Source: Thalassia testudinum (lineage: Eukaryota > Streptophyta > Magnoliopsida > Alismatales > Hydrocharitaceae). Taken from it: DNA of 64,000 bases. Both the position numbers and the translations under genes were made by a program. The notes under the pieces were generated by a model, which saw only the letters and a program-made list of their open reading frames with translations, was not told the DNA's origin and ran no database searches. Of the stretch, positions 11,997-23,105 are shown piece by piece (the stretch's first letter is position 1; every line of letters starts with the position of its first letter). The DNA lies in assembly GCA_037157565.1 (NCBI GenBank), contig JAZHRO010000062.1, positions 1,116,001 through 1,180,000 on the forward strand, in the 5' to 3' direction.

Positions 11997-12623
11997 TTAA
12001 AGTTCAACAAGTCTTGTTAAGCCTAATTCTCTTCTTATTATTATAAATATTTCTTTTGTTAGAGATTTTGTGAAGATATCAGCTAGTTGTTTCTCCATTT
12101 GAATGAATTCTAGGGTTATTTCCTTCTTCAGGGAATAATATCTAAGGAAATAATGTCTGATATCTATATATTTTGTTCTATAATGTTGACTAGGATTCTT
12201 GGACAGGTTTATTACACTAGTATTATTACAGAGGATCTTAGTATTTTCAAAGTTTAGTCCAAAATCTTTAAGTGTTTGCTTCATCCATAATATTTGTGAA
12301 CATGTTAATGAGATAGTGACATATTCAACTTCAGCTGTGGATAGAGAAACACTATTTTATTTCTTACTGACCCAAGATACTAGGGAATTTTTGAGAAATT
12401 GATAGGTTCCACTAGTACTCTTGAGATCTATCTAACTACTTGCATAATCAGCATCACAGTAGGAGAGTAAATCAAGTGTGGTTGACTTAGGATAGAAATA
12501 CCAAGATCTACTGTGTTAAGAAGGTACCTAAGTATCCGTTTTATGGCATTAAGGTGTGATTCCTTAGGGTTTACTTGAAATCTAGCACACAGATAAGTAT
12601 TAAAAAGTATATTAGGTCTACTA
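11997..12623 (-). pseudogene. Ty1/copia RNase H (Sirevirus-type), broken
   Basis: RNase H end of a copia polyprotein. Minus-strand pieces are 11997-12284, with YRTKYIDIRHYFLR and MEKQLADIFTKSL (the usual C-terminal motifs), and 12428-12623, with ASRPNILFNTYLCARFQ and HLNAIKRILRYL. Stops and a frame change separate the pieces. The segment is cut at its N-terminal side by the solo LTR at 12629, and the missing sequence resumes at 14830. Confidence 0.85.
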
Positions 12624-12628
12624 GCAGT
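12624..12628 (+). repeat. Target site duplication, left copy (GCAGT)
   Basis: Five bases flanking the solo LTR; the right copy at 14825-14829 is GCAAT, differing by one transition. The copia frame on both sides is colinear across this site. Confidence 0.8.
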
Positions 12629-14824
12629 TGATAGGTCCACTTTAGTGGACAAAATTAGAGCCTAAGTACATGGTCATTGAGATAAGAAGTGAATTACAAT
12701 ATCCATCATATTAACAAAATTATGTAAGAGGGAAAATCGTCATTTCATACATTACATCGTTATGAAAGGGTATTTGGGTGGAATCCTTTTCAATTTAGAA
12801 TGCCAGATATTTAATTTGTCACATATAAGAAAGGAAAGAGTTCTCCACTTCTCATCTCCAATTTTGGGAAAGAGTGGACTCTATCCTAATTAGGAAATTC
12901 CCCATAGGAGGGTTTGGAAATCACACACAAAAAAAAAGAAAGAAACAAAGAAAAAGAAAACAAACCTGATTTCTCTCTCTCTCGCGTATCTTTCTCTTCC
13001 CATAATCTCCCCATTCCATTTGGAGAGTTGGAAGCCGCGCCAAGACAAATGGAAAGAGAGAAAAAGGAAAAAGAAAAAAAAGAGAAACCTTCCTCTCTTT
13101 CTATTTGAATCTCTCTCCCCCTCACGAATATTCTCTCTGATAATTCTCTTTCCTTCTCTGATTCTCTCTCTTTTCCTTTTTAAGCAGGCAAAGAGGACAC
13201 AGCTAGAGATATTCATATATATCTCTCCCCTCCGAGGGAGGTCTTCGCTCTCGAAGAATCTCCTCTCTCACGAGAGGTGCCCCCTCTCCAAATCCAGCAT
13301 CTTCCTCCACGAGGGGGAGGAACTTCCTCTCCACCAAAATGACCAGAGTCCTCTGACCATGCCTCAAATCACCACCGCGATTCCACGACCAAGACCACCA
13401 TCATGTCTTGCCTATGCCAAATCATCACCGTGGTTGGTGGTGATAGCACCAACATCTGCAATTGTGATGCCTCTACCTCAACATCACCACCGTGCTCTGT
13501 TCGCCGACATCACCACTGCGACTTTCGTAAAAACACCACGCTATCACCACCGCGAGCCTTCATCCTTAACCGCCACTGCGAGCCACAACCAGCACCTTCA
13601 CCGTGCACCAGCCCCTTCGGTTAAGTCATCCAAGAACCTTCCTCGTTTGAAGATCCCCACTGTGCTTCGTCCTCTTCACAAGCGACCAACTCCTCCTCTC
13701 TCCCACGTTCCCTTGCATGCACCAAAGCCCGACCCCTCTCACCGCTCGACCCACGGCCACACCAGCGCAGCCACCTTCTCCTTGTCGTCAACGCACCTCC
13801 GGCTCCACTCGTTCGCCCTAGAGGCTACACGCGCATGCATCACACTCTCACGACATCTTCTCTACCATCCGTAGCAGTGCACTCCTCACATGCGCAGCCA
13901 CCTAGCAGCAGCTGCGCGCCCTTGCGCGTGCCAACCACAAGCCAGCAGCCGGCCTCCTCCTCCTCTCCTTCGTTAACAGTAGGAAAGAACCCAACACAAT
14001 TGTCGGATCTCCTCCTTGCAGCTGTCGATTCTGGCCACGAAGCTTCACACCGCCACCTCCAACAGACTCATCTTGACTCCCCGGGCATAACCACGCCTTC
14101 GGCCACACCGATCTACCACCCAATGGTGGGTCGGAGAGCCTCATCGCCGGCAGTCACTTCCACTCCGACCGGCGACCACCGGTGGTCGTTCGACGCAACG
14201 TCACCGCCCACGCGTAGCCCTCGACCGGCCAACCTCCTCCGAGCTCCGCACGCCCAACCGTGGCCTCCTCTTCGCGCACGCACCAAGGAGGCAAATCCTC
14301 TATTTTTGGGTTAATTAGTATTTACACTTGAGTGCCATTGCCAAACTCTTTATTTGCTTTTAATATTTTATATTTTGAGTGAATTTGTGACTTTACACTC
14401 ATGCTTTCTCATAATTGCTTGGCTCTTGTTTTGCACATCATTCGACATTGGATTTGGATTCAGATTTACACAATTTCTCTCTAGTACATGTGCAAGTGGA
14501 AATTACGCAACACTAATCACATATTTACTAAATATTTTATTAAGGAAAAATTACACATATAACCTTACATTCTTAAATTATTGTGCGCCTTCCTCTTTTC
14601 ACCGCATGTCACAGACCACGGATTTCGCACTCAATTGGATGAATACAAGGGAAAAATATTCGTGAATCTATTGATCTATTTTTTCTTGTCGATACGACTT
14701 AACTCTTTGTGGTTAGTTTTTCTAACAATTAGTTTTGTTTGGGATTTTTTCCACCATGTGATTTTACTACGACGACATATTTTTCTGATACAACATCATC
14801 TGCAAAGTGGAAAACTCCCGATCA
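12629..14824 (+). mobile_element. Solo LTR (Athila-like, related to element F) inside copia RT
   Basis: A 2196-base insertion starting TGATAGGTCC and ending CCCGATCA, so it has TG..CA ends within short imperfect terminal inverted repeats. It is flanked by GCAGT/GCAAT. The first 45 bases match the start of LTR F (minus strand, ending at 46900), including the words CTACTTTGGTGGAC and GCCTAAGTAC. A TATA-like CATATATATC near 13211 and a C-rich leader fit a plus-strand LTR. The frames at 13020-13874 and 13835-14314 are Pro/Ser/His-rich low-complexity products of the leader and are not believed to be genes. No internal sequence is present, so it arose by recombination between two LTRs. Confidence 0.85.
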
Positions 14825-14829
14825 GCAAT
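14825..14829 (+). repeat. Target site duplication, right copy (GCAAT)
   Basis: Partner of 12624-12628, with one G-to-A change. Confidence 0.8.
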
Positions 14830-15700
14830 CAAGTACAATAGAGATCCTATTATGCTTCTATACAATTTTTGATGTACACACTTACCTGACACATCTTCTT
14901 TTAGTAGTATAGTGGAAGCCTTTGGTGTATCTTTTTCCTTTATTTTATCCATTTTGAACTTCTTTAAAATCTCCCTTGTGTACTTGGTTTGTGAAATGAA
15001 GATTCCATCTTCCAATTGATCAATCTGCACCTTAGGAAGAACTTTAATTCTCCCATCAGGCTCATCTCGAATTGATCCTGCATAACCTTCACAAACTCTT
15101 GGCATAGAAGATCATCAGTGGCACCAAATATTATGTTGTCAACATAAATTTGGATTAGAATAAGTTGGTTATCTTTTCTTTTAGTGAATAAGGTTGAATC
15201 AATTAAGCCAAAATTGAACTCATTTTCTATTAAGTAGTTTCTTAGTCTTTCATACCAAGCTCGAGGAGCTTGCTTAAGTCCGTATAAGGCTTTGTTTAAT
15301 TTAAAAACATAATCAGGTTTTTTGTACTTTCAAAGCCAGGAGGTTGTTTCAGATAGACTTCTTCTTTTAGAAATCCATTGAGTAGTTCACTTTTGATGTC
15401 CATATGGAATAACTTGAATCCCATATGAGCAACAAAAGCTAGTAACATTCTAATGGATTTGAATCTAGCTACAGGCACATAGGTTTCATCAAAATTGATT
15501 CCTTCTTCCTGATTGTAGCCTTGAGCCACAAGTTTAGCTTTGTTCCTTACAACCTTTCTTGATTCATCAAGCTTATTTCTAGAAACCCATTTTGTTCCAA
15601 TGATTGATTGAGATTCTGGCTTAGGAACTAATTCCCAAGCATTATTTCTTTCGAATTGGATCAATTCTTCTTGCATTTGCAACAATCCAACTATCATCAG
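14830..15700 (-). pseudogene. Ty1/copia reverse transcriptase (Sirevirus-type), broken
   Basis: Copia RT on the minus strand. 15296-15697 carries NNAWELVPKP, GTKWVSRNKLD, ARNKAKLVAQGYNQEEGINF-like sequence, TYVPVARFKSIRMLLAF and MDIKSELLNG. The 14830-15105 part carries DGIFISQTKYTREILKKF and YRSIIGSLLYL. The catalytic box at about 15125-15150 reads YVDNIIFG, so the second aspartate is Asn. A frame break lies between the two open pieces, and the domain stops where the solo LTR entered. The enzyme would be inactive even without the insertion. Confidence 0.88.
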
Positions 15701-16249
15701 TGAATGCTTCTTTCACAGATTTGGGTTCTAGTTGGGACACAAAAACACTAAGTGCAAGGTTATTTAGAGATGATTTGGTTTAAACTTCTTTTTTGACTTC
15801 ACCAATCACCAATTCTTTAGGATGATCCTTGGTGTAGGTTAGATCTTTTGGAAGGTCACTAGTGATGGTGTCTTCAGGAATATTTAACAGATCATCTAGA
15901 GGTTGATCATCATCTTTGGTTGATACTTTTTCTATTGATCTGATTCATCAAAAGAAACATGCAGAGTCTCTTCAACAACCAAATTTTTCTTATTGAAGAC
16001 TCTATAGTCTTTACTTTTAGAGGAGTATCTTAGAAAAATTCCTTTCTCACTTTTTGCATCAAACTTATCCAGGTTTTCCTTTATATTCAATATGAAACAT
16101 TTGCAACCAAATACTTAGAAGTAAGAAATCTTAGGAGTCCTGTCAAAGTAAAGTTCAAAAGGTGTTTTCTCAAGGATAAGTCTAATAGAGGCCCTATTCT
16201 AGATATAGGGAGTAGTGTTACAACCTTAGCCCAAAAATACCGAGATAGC

Positions 16250-16920
16250 TTTGACTCACACAGCATGGTGCAGGTATACTCTTGTAGGGTTCTATTCTTT
16301 CTTTCTACAATACCATTTTGAGGAGCTGCTCTTGGAAAGGTATATTCTTGTTTTATTCCATAAGTAGAGCAGAAATCCTAGAATTTTTGATTTTCAAATT
16401 CTCCTCCATAATCACTTCTAATCCTAGTGATGAATAGGCTAGTTTCAGTTTGAACTTTTTTGGCTAATTTTCTAAATTCCTTAAAAGTAGAATCTTTAGA
16501 CCTTAAGAATAATACCCAAGTGAATTGGGAAAAGTCATAAATAATGACAAGATAATATCTACACCCATTTAGACTTTCAAACTTGGTTGGTTCGAAGAGA
16601 TCTAAGTGGATCAACTCAAGTGGCTTGGAAGTGCTGACCATGTTTTTTGGTTTGAAGGAAGTTTTATGATGTTTTCCAAGTTCGCAAGATGTGTAGAAAT
16701 TTTTCTTTCTAAAGGAAATCTTAGGCAAGCCTCGAACTAAATCATATTTCACAAGTCTGTTTATATTTCTCATGTGAACATGTTCGAGTCGATGATGCCA
16801 CAGTATTGACCCATCATTCGATGCAACTAAGCAAATAAGATTGTTGCATTTATCAATGTCCATAGTGTAGATATCTTTTGATCTGTCTTCGCTCAAAAGG
16901 ATTTGCTTTGATTTCTTATC
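16250..16920 (-). pseudogene. Ty1/copia GAG-pre-integrase and integrase core, broken
   Basis: Open on minus from 16896 to 16378. The GAG-pre-integrase motif WHHRLEHVHMRNINRLV is followed by a partly kept zinc-binding cysteine (SCELGKHHKTSF), LELIHLDLFEP with the first catalytic Asp, YYLVIIYDFSQFTWVLFL, and IRSDYGGEFEN with the second Asp. A stop just after ENQKF interrupts the frame, and the region to 16260 still reads NGIVERKNRTL with the catalytic Glu. It would join element DNA into the host chromosome; here it is a decayed copy. Confidence 0.88.
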
Positions 16921-17889
16921 CTTAATTTTAAAACCTTTTGAGGTGAATGTAACTTTATAACCTTTATCACAGATCTAACTTACATTAAGTTGTGTTTCAA
17001 GCCATTAACAAGATGAATGTTATCAACAGAGGTTTTGAAGTTACCAATTTGGCCGATACCAATAATATGACCCTTGTGGTTGTTGCCAAAAGTGACTGAA
17101 CCGCCTTCTTTGCGGTTGAGGTTGAGAAACAAGTCTTTTTCTCCTGTCATGTGCTTCGAACAACTGCCGTCCGTAACCCATCTTCCTTTTCCTTAGACCT
17201 GTCATTGGTTTATGTCTGTGAGGTCTTGTATTTCTTCTTACGGCTACAAGATGTCCATCATTTAGAAAACTTTATTTGTCCTTCCTTAGAGTGTCTTACA
17301 AAATAGGATTCCAAAAGTCTTTTTGGTACCCATTTTCTTTTGGGTCCAGATTTGTTAGCAGGTGGCTATTTAGGTGTGGACCTATTCTTGACCTTAGGAC
17401 TAGAGAAAATTTGTGTGTCAGTTTGTGAGGTGGATGCTTCACAAGTGTTATTAGGAATATAGCCTAACCTAAATCTGGTAGTGGTTTGGGTTGGTGTACC
17501 TAATAATTTTTTTAGGTTCGCTTCACCTTTAGTAAATTTTGCTAGATCATTTACAAGAGCAACAAACTTTTATTTTAGTTTTCCTAATTCTATTTGAAGT
17601 GAATCAACATGAGCTTTAAGAGTGGTGTTCTCTTGAGAGAGTTGTTTAGTTAGAGATTCAGCATTGTGTTTTAATTCTATTTCTTCAACTAAATCTTTTG
17701 TTAATTTCTTATTAGCTACTTTTAAGTGCTCTAGCTAAATCATGCAACTCATAAAAAGCTTTTTACAATTCATCAAATGTGAAAGAAGATACCTCATCTT
17801 TGATCGGCATTAGACTGCAGAGTGTTTCTTCACTTAATGTGTCTTCACTTTCTTCTTCAGAGCTTGCATCGCTATCATCCTAGGATACT
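16921..17889 (-). pseudogene. Copia protease region and gag C-terminal linker, decayed
   Basis: Order implies the aspartic protease lies here. On the minus strand, fragments such as KVDIG-like, WVTDGSCSKHMTG-like and Lys/Glu-rich linker sequence can be guessed, but no frame longer than 60 codons survives. I give it only as the degraded protease and gag linker of the surrounding element. Confidence 0.4.
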
Positions 17890-18825
17890 TGCAGTGCCAT
17901 CTTCTTTGCTTCATGCCTGGGAGGTTCTCTAACTTTCCTCTTTTCAACTTCTTTCCTGAGTTGAAGGCATTCTTTTCTCATGTGCCATTTCTTCTTACAA
18001 TTGTAGTAGATAACTTGGTTTTCTTGTGGTTCTTCCTTTTTCTTCTTCCAGCTCCTTGTTCTTCAAGAATCCTTTGAATTTTCTAGAGAGTAAGTCTATA
18101 TCTTCCTCATCTTCATCTTCTAATTCTTTGGAGTCAGTATTGGCTTTAAGAGTGAGGCCTTTCTTCTTCTTGCCTTCTCCTTTGTATTCCTTCATGTGCT
18201 CTAGTTAAACCTCATAAGCCATTAAGTTACCTATAAGTTCATCCAACTTTAGCACAGAAAAATCCTTGGATTCCTGAATAGTTGTTGTCTTGGTTTCTCA
18301 ATCACTAGTCATGGATTGGAGAATCTTTCAAATCGATGTCTCATTTGTGATCTTCTGATCCAGATTTCTTAAGGAGTTGATAATGTCGGTGAATCTGGTG
18401 TACATCTCCTTCATGGTTTCTCCTTTCTTCGTACGAAAAAGCTCATACTTTTGGGTGAGGAAGTTGACTCGAGTTTCCTTGACTTTTGAAGTTCCTTCAT
18501 GCGTAACTTCAAGAGCGTTCCTGATTTTATATGCCGTTTTGCTTGCTGAGACGAGATTGAATTCATCCTTGGATAGACCACAGAAACTAGCGTTCATGGC
18601 TTTAGCGTTGTGTGTGGCATTCTTGTTTTGGTCTATAGTGATCTCAACACCATCCTTCTTTTCTGGTTACATGTATTTTGATGCTATCACATCCCAGACT
18701 TCATAATCCATTGATTCTAAGATGATCTACATTCTATTTGTCCAATATCCACAGTTGGTGTTGTTGAATAGTGGTGGTCCGACAGTAGACTGACCCTCAG
18801 CGTATACCTCGGAGGACTTTGACAT
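17890..18825 (-). pseudogene. Ty1/copia gag (UBN2-type), broken
   Basis: Gag begins at a good ATG (18825) with MSKSSEVYAEGQ, continues GPPLFNNTNCGYWTNRM, and is then broken by stops. A long open piece at 18328-18597 has ALEVTHEGTSKVKETRVNFL, YELFRTKKGETMKEMYTRF and IINSLRNL, the classic copia capsid region. A zinc knuckle near 17960-18005 reads YYNCKKKWHMRKEC, so the first cysteine has become tyrosine. The acidic stretch at 18060-18170 (EDEDEEDIDLLSRKF) precedes it. Confidence 0.82.
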
Positions 18826-18843
18826 CCTAACTAGAGAAAATAA

Positions 18844-18856
18844 GGCTTTGATACTA
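18844..18856 (-). other. Primer binding site (initiator tRNA-Met), Sirevirus-type element
   Basis: On the minus strand this reads TAGTATCAAAGCC, two changes from the standard iMet primer site. It sits two bases inside the LTR edge at 18859. Confidence 0.75.
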
Positions 18857-18858
18857 GA

Positions 18859-18897
18859 TGTTAATGCGTGAAGAGCCTAATGGATCAAGTATACTAT
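18859..18897 (-). repeat. Stub of the 5' LTR of the Sirevirus-type element
   Basis: Starts TGTTAATGCG and shares GAGCCTAATGGATCAAGTAT with the 3' LTR. After about 40 bases the similarity ends where a plus-strand LTR begins. The rest of the 5' LTR was not found to the right, so it was lost or displaced. Confidence 0.65.
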
Positions 18898-19951
18898 TGA
18901 ATGGTGACCATCGTAGTTTAGAGAAATATGCGTCGTAGTATAATGACGAAAATTGAATCGACATTTAAATTTATAAGTACTTGAAAAACATGTGAGTTCT
19001 GAGGTCGTTCGCTGATGTAAACATGTTTACATTACATAAAATATCTATTTATGCATGTTCTTAAGCATAGAATTGCATTACATACTATAAATATTGCATA
19101 ACATGCATCCTCTTGCATTTAGATTAGTTTGAATAAAGTGGAGCTTAATTTTCTCCTTTTATATTCAGGGACAGGGCAACTTTTTATCAGGGTCTCGGAT
19201 CGAAGATCCAACCGTACAGATTTGATCAAGGCGACAATTGGAGTTCAACGACTCCAAGATCACCCTAATCAGATATCTATAGCATCAGATAGAGACTGAG
19301 GGACCCTAGAAGATCAAGGGCCAATATGGTGTGAATCCATACTTCAGACGACAAATCCGACCACATGGATGAATTTGGATCGACGATCGCAGCCTAACGG
19401 CGTGAAAATTGACTCAATCCGACAACCGTGGCACCATCTACATCATCCAGAAGATGGACGGCCAAGATGGCACCACGTGGCGCCATCTCAGCTGCCCAAC
19501 CGACAGCTGCACCTGCTACAGCTTCTCTTCTTTAATCTGATCGTCGCTTCTTAGCCGTTGGATGCTCATCCAACTGCTGTGGGGCACGCACTCACAATCC
19601 TTAAGCACCACACAAGCGCGTTGATAGCGCGTTGGTCGAGCGCGCTTGCGGGAAGGCGAGGCATGCGTTTGAGTCATGAGGAGCGGCTGCTGAGGCATGG
19701 CAAGTGGGTGCGATTGAGCGCTCGATTACGATCGAGCTGCTGCACGCGCTCGATAGAGCTCACGCTCCATTAGACGCCTGCGTGTAATGCGGGATCAGAC
19801 GCAGGCGAGCGCGTGATGAGGAGGCGCGGTGAAGATGCATCTCAGCAGTTCGATCTCATGATTGAATGGCCGAGATTTAAAGATCATGGGCGTGCGTTGC
19901 GTGATGAGGAGGCGAGCGAGCACGTGTGCGTCGCCCACTATGCCCACATTC

Positions 19952-19989
19952 GGACCTTTAGCGACGGATTTATCCGTCACTAAAGGTCC
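19952..19989. repeat. 38-base near-perfect hairpin
   Basis: Two 18-base arms with one mismatch around a 2-base centre. The left arm is GGACCTTTAGCGACGGAT. Words of this kind are common in subterminal regions of plant CACTA-type elements, but no CACTA ends are visible here. Confidence 0.75.
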
Positions 19990-20041
19990 TGAATTAATGT
20001 TTTTCAAATTAAAAAGACCAAATTGTCCTCACTCCTTGCAA

Positions 20042-20054
20042 CTATAAAAGGAGA
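20042..20054 (+). promoter_or_regulatory. TATA box of LTR C
   Basis: CTATAAAAGGAGA begins at 20042 and is followed by a C/T-rich leader. The same CTTATAAAAGGAGC-type box occurs on the minus strand in both LTRs of element A. Confidence 0.6.
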
Positions 20055-20742
20055 CCCCCTCCATACGAAATTCTCATCCCTTCTCTTATCTCCCTCTCCA
20101 AAGCTCAAGAGAAGCTTGTCCCACACCTGGGATGCTTTTCAAGAGATAAAGTCAAATTTTCGCCCCATTTCGGAAGCGGATCCCGCGACGACGACGACGT
20201 GCTGCTTCATTCCTGTTCTTCCGACTTCGTCCTCCTTCCTGCTCCGTTCCCCTTCTTTCAGGTGTCGTTTCGTCCGGCTCATCCTCCAAGCGATCGTCGA
20301 GGAGGATATCTCTCCCTCCATTCCTTTTACTACTTTCTAGAGTAGATTTACTGCTTTCTAGAGTAGATTTACCACTTTCTAGAGTAGAATTTTCCTGCTT
20401 TCTAGTGTAATCATTTCCCGCTTTCTAGTTGTAATGAGTAGTGTACTGAACAATTTCTGATAATGAAGTCTATGTTTATTCTACATCCTTTTGCTTTTGT
20501 TTGTAATATTCTCTCTCTCTCTTCTATTTATTGTAAATAGATATATAGTTTCCAATCATCTATTCTGCTTCGTGACAAATAAAACAACGCGTATTTTTAA
20601 TTAAACGTCCGCCTCCCTGAGTTCGACCCGAGATTTCTATTCTGGTATAAATTTTATTTGTTGAACACGAGTTCTTCGCTTTCAAACTACGACAGTTTTC
20701 AAAATCGAATTCGATAGCGTAGTAATTCGTAGTTTCAACATT

Positions 20743-23105
20743 CGAAAGGAGCAAATTTGGAATTCAATTCACTAATCAAATGATATAAATATGAGCACGA
20801 TAATAAATAATCACAAGAATAATATACAATGAATCAATCAACTAAAAATATATTCAATTAGAATCCAAAATGTATCTCAAGATCAATAAGCAAAAAGATA
20901 GAGAGAAGGCCAAAAAATGGTGGTTGAAACCACCAATTAAGCCTCTAACACTTAGCATAATTCCCAACTCAGATCTTAAAGCCAACAGTAGTTAGATTCT
21001 TCAAACTCAGCCTAATCAGACGTCTCTAATTTACCTCAGACGCCTTAAAGTCACCAACTCAAAGTAGTCAAAATTTGCCTAAGTGTTAGGCACAGATCTC
21101 GAGGCAAAAACTCCTTACTCTCTCACAAATTTCTCTCCTCAATTCTAGTTCAGGTTCAGTGTAGGGGGACCGTTCCGGCTTGCATGGCGTGGGTGGGTGG
21201 ACTGGTGTGTGTGGGGTTGTGCGTATGGGGGACCCGACCCCCCATGTCTAGGGCAACTGGGCAGCGGACGTTATTCAATATGTACCAAAATATAGATTAG
21301 GTTCCTACAATGTGGGACCATCTAGTGACGCTCCTGCTTTGCAGCTGCAGCATGGATGTTCTTCTCAATTGTTGCTCCTGTTGTGCTTCTTTCTTTGATT
21401 GCTGTTATAGTTGGATTCCTGATGTCAAACTGCATCCGTCGAAGGTGGAAACAAGGTCGGAGAGTGATGGTTGGCGACGGCGAACAGTGGTGATGGCAAC
21501 AGCGCTAGCGAATACCTAAACATGTAACATGGGCTTAATGCCCCAATTAGAAAGTCCATCAGCGTCGCCATGGTGAGGAGAGCATGGTGGCAAGTGCAGT
21601 TTGATGAATGGAGGCTTGTGGTTGTCGAACAGTGATAATGAAGGTGGTCGTGAGGTGGGTTGTCCAACCGGGTGTTGTGTGGACCAAGTCCCTCAATAAG
21701 TTGAGCGCTTTTGATCTAGGAGGTGATGCAGAGCTTGTGGTGGCGGTGGTTGTGTGTTTTAGGGTGTGTAGCACCCGGACGAAGCTTGCCGGAGCTTCGT
21801 CGGACTCGAAGAAGGTGAGGGCGAGTGAAGTGTTTTGAGGTCGAATCTAGATTTTAAGGGCCTAAACCTAACCTAAAGAATAAGAGGGAGAAGAGGGCCT
21901 AGTCTATGGGATGAAGGGGGGAAGGAATCGCGTTGGCTTGCCTCGCTGATGCGAGGGAGATGAAGACCTCTAGTGGGGTAGACGACGAGGAAGAAAGGGG
22001 GAGGAGGCTTTTGCTTTGGCCGGCAAGAAGTAGACGAGGATGAGGAAGAAGATGGCGCTCTCAATTTGACAGTTGGGAGGTCGGAGAGAAGAGGTGAATT
22101 TTGGCCTGAACCTGGTTGATCTAGACGTAGAAACATAGGAGAGCTTATATAGAGCTCAATTAGGCCTTTAATTCCTAAATTGTGTTCGCTTTGATTAAGA
22201 TTTTGGAAGCAAGAAATACTACAATTTCTTTAAGTTTGCCATGGCTTTGTGCATCAAATCAAGAGTCAAAACCTAGTTGAGTTGATTCTCCATAGTATGA
22301 ACACCAATCCCTCCAAATTTGGAGGAATTTGGTGTTGATTTGAGAGATATTTCATCGGTCAACATGCGATTTTGTTGGGTTGACTTGCTGGATTAGGATT
22401 TGCAAGAGGCAGGGACTATATTGGTAAGAAGACAATAAGGTTAGGGGCATTTCTGTAAGATAGTCAAAGATGAGGGTTTATGTGAAAAGAATGGAGATCT
22501 AAGGACTGAATTGCAAACTAGGTCGCGATGGACTTTGATTGGGCCTAAATTTTGCTGTTAACCTAATTTGGACCCAAGGAATCTAATGGTGAACTTGGAT
22601 TTGAGTTTTTGACCACGTTTGACTGGTTAATTTACGTAGAAGCCCAAATCAAGGTAAATTCCCGTCTGAATCTCTGTTCTTGTTCACAATGGGTTCATAT
22701 GCTCAAAGTGAAGGTACCGAACCTCTTAGAATATTGTTGAATGATTTTTAGGAGGTTTATATTGAAATTATCTCGACCAGAATCCTTTCAATTTAAGTGT
22801 GGCTGATAATTAGGGTTTTTAGTCTTATTTTGGTCTTTGAAATGCGTGAAACCTTAATTCAGTCAATGTGAGCCCACTTTTTGGATATTTAAGTTCATTT
22901 GACCTTTAATTAACCCTTGATCAACCCCTTGATTAATCTGCATTTGTGATTGGATGTTAAAATAATAGAATTAACCTTATTTTCTTGTCTTCTTCTTACA
23001 TTCAATTCAGATGGAATTACAGTCCACAAATGATCATTTAAGAGCATTTATCATTAGATTTTGACTAATTTAGGTTAGTTATGACGAATGATGGTGTTAC
23101 CATCA
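20743..23105 (-). repeat. LTR B, minus strand, Athila-like
   Basis: Its outer end on the minus strand reads TGATGGTAACACCATCA (23089-23105), directly followed on the plus strand by TACCCCCATGCC, the same junction as in element A at 35915. Body segments match LTR A: the caccaattA block near 20930 and the GGACCCAAGGAATC block near 22570. A TATA box (CTATATAAGC on minus) lies near 22150. The left end lacks the conserved CTGAGGTCGAAC block, so about the last 100 bases of the LTR are missing or were lost beside LTR C. Two AGACGTCT-type words lie at 21018 and 21038. Confidence 0.7.

Larger units (their letters stand above)
18898..20742 (+). repeat. LTR C, plus strand, Ty3/gypsy Athila/Tat-like
   Basis: Starts TGAATGGTGACCATCG and ends near TTTCAACA. 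A TATA box with CTATAAAAGGAG at 20042 is followed by a pyrimidine-rich leader and, near the 3' end, by CCCTGAGTTCGACCCGAG (20615-20632), the conserved element seen in inverse orientation in LTR A (about 33800). This fixes the plus orientation. No primer site or internal region follows, and no matching target duplication was found, so it is a solo or truncated LTR. The GC-rich 19360-19900 part gives spurious frames on both strands. Both borders are approximate. Confidence 0.6.

Noticed and set aside
13020..14314. Two long plus frames (284 and 159 codons)
   Set aside because: Lie within the solo LTR leader; His/Pro/Ser low complexity, no motif, and the LTR explains the segment.
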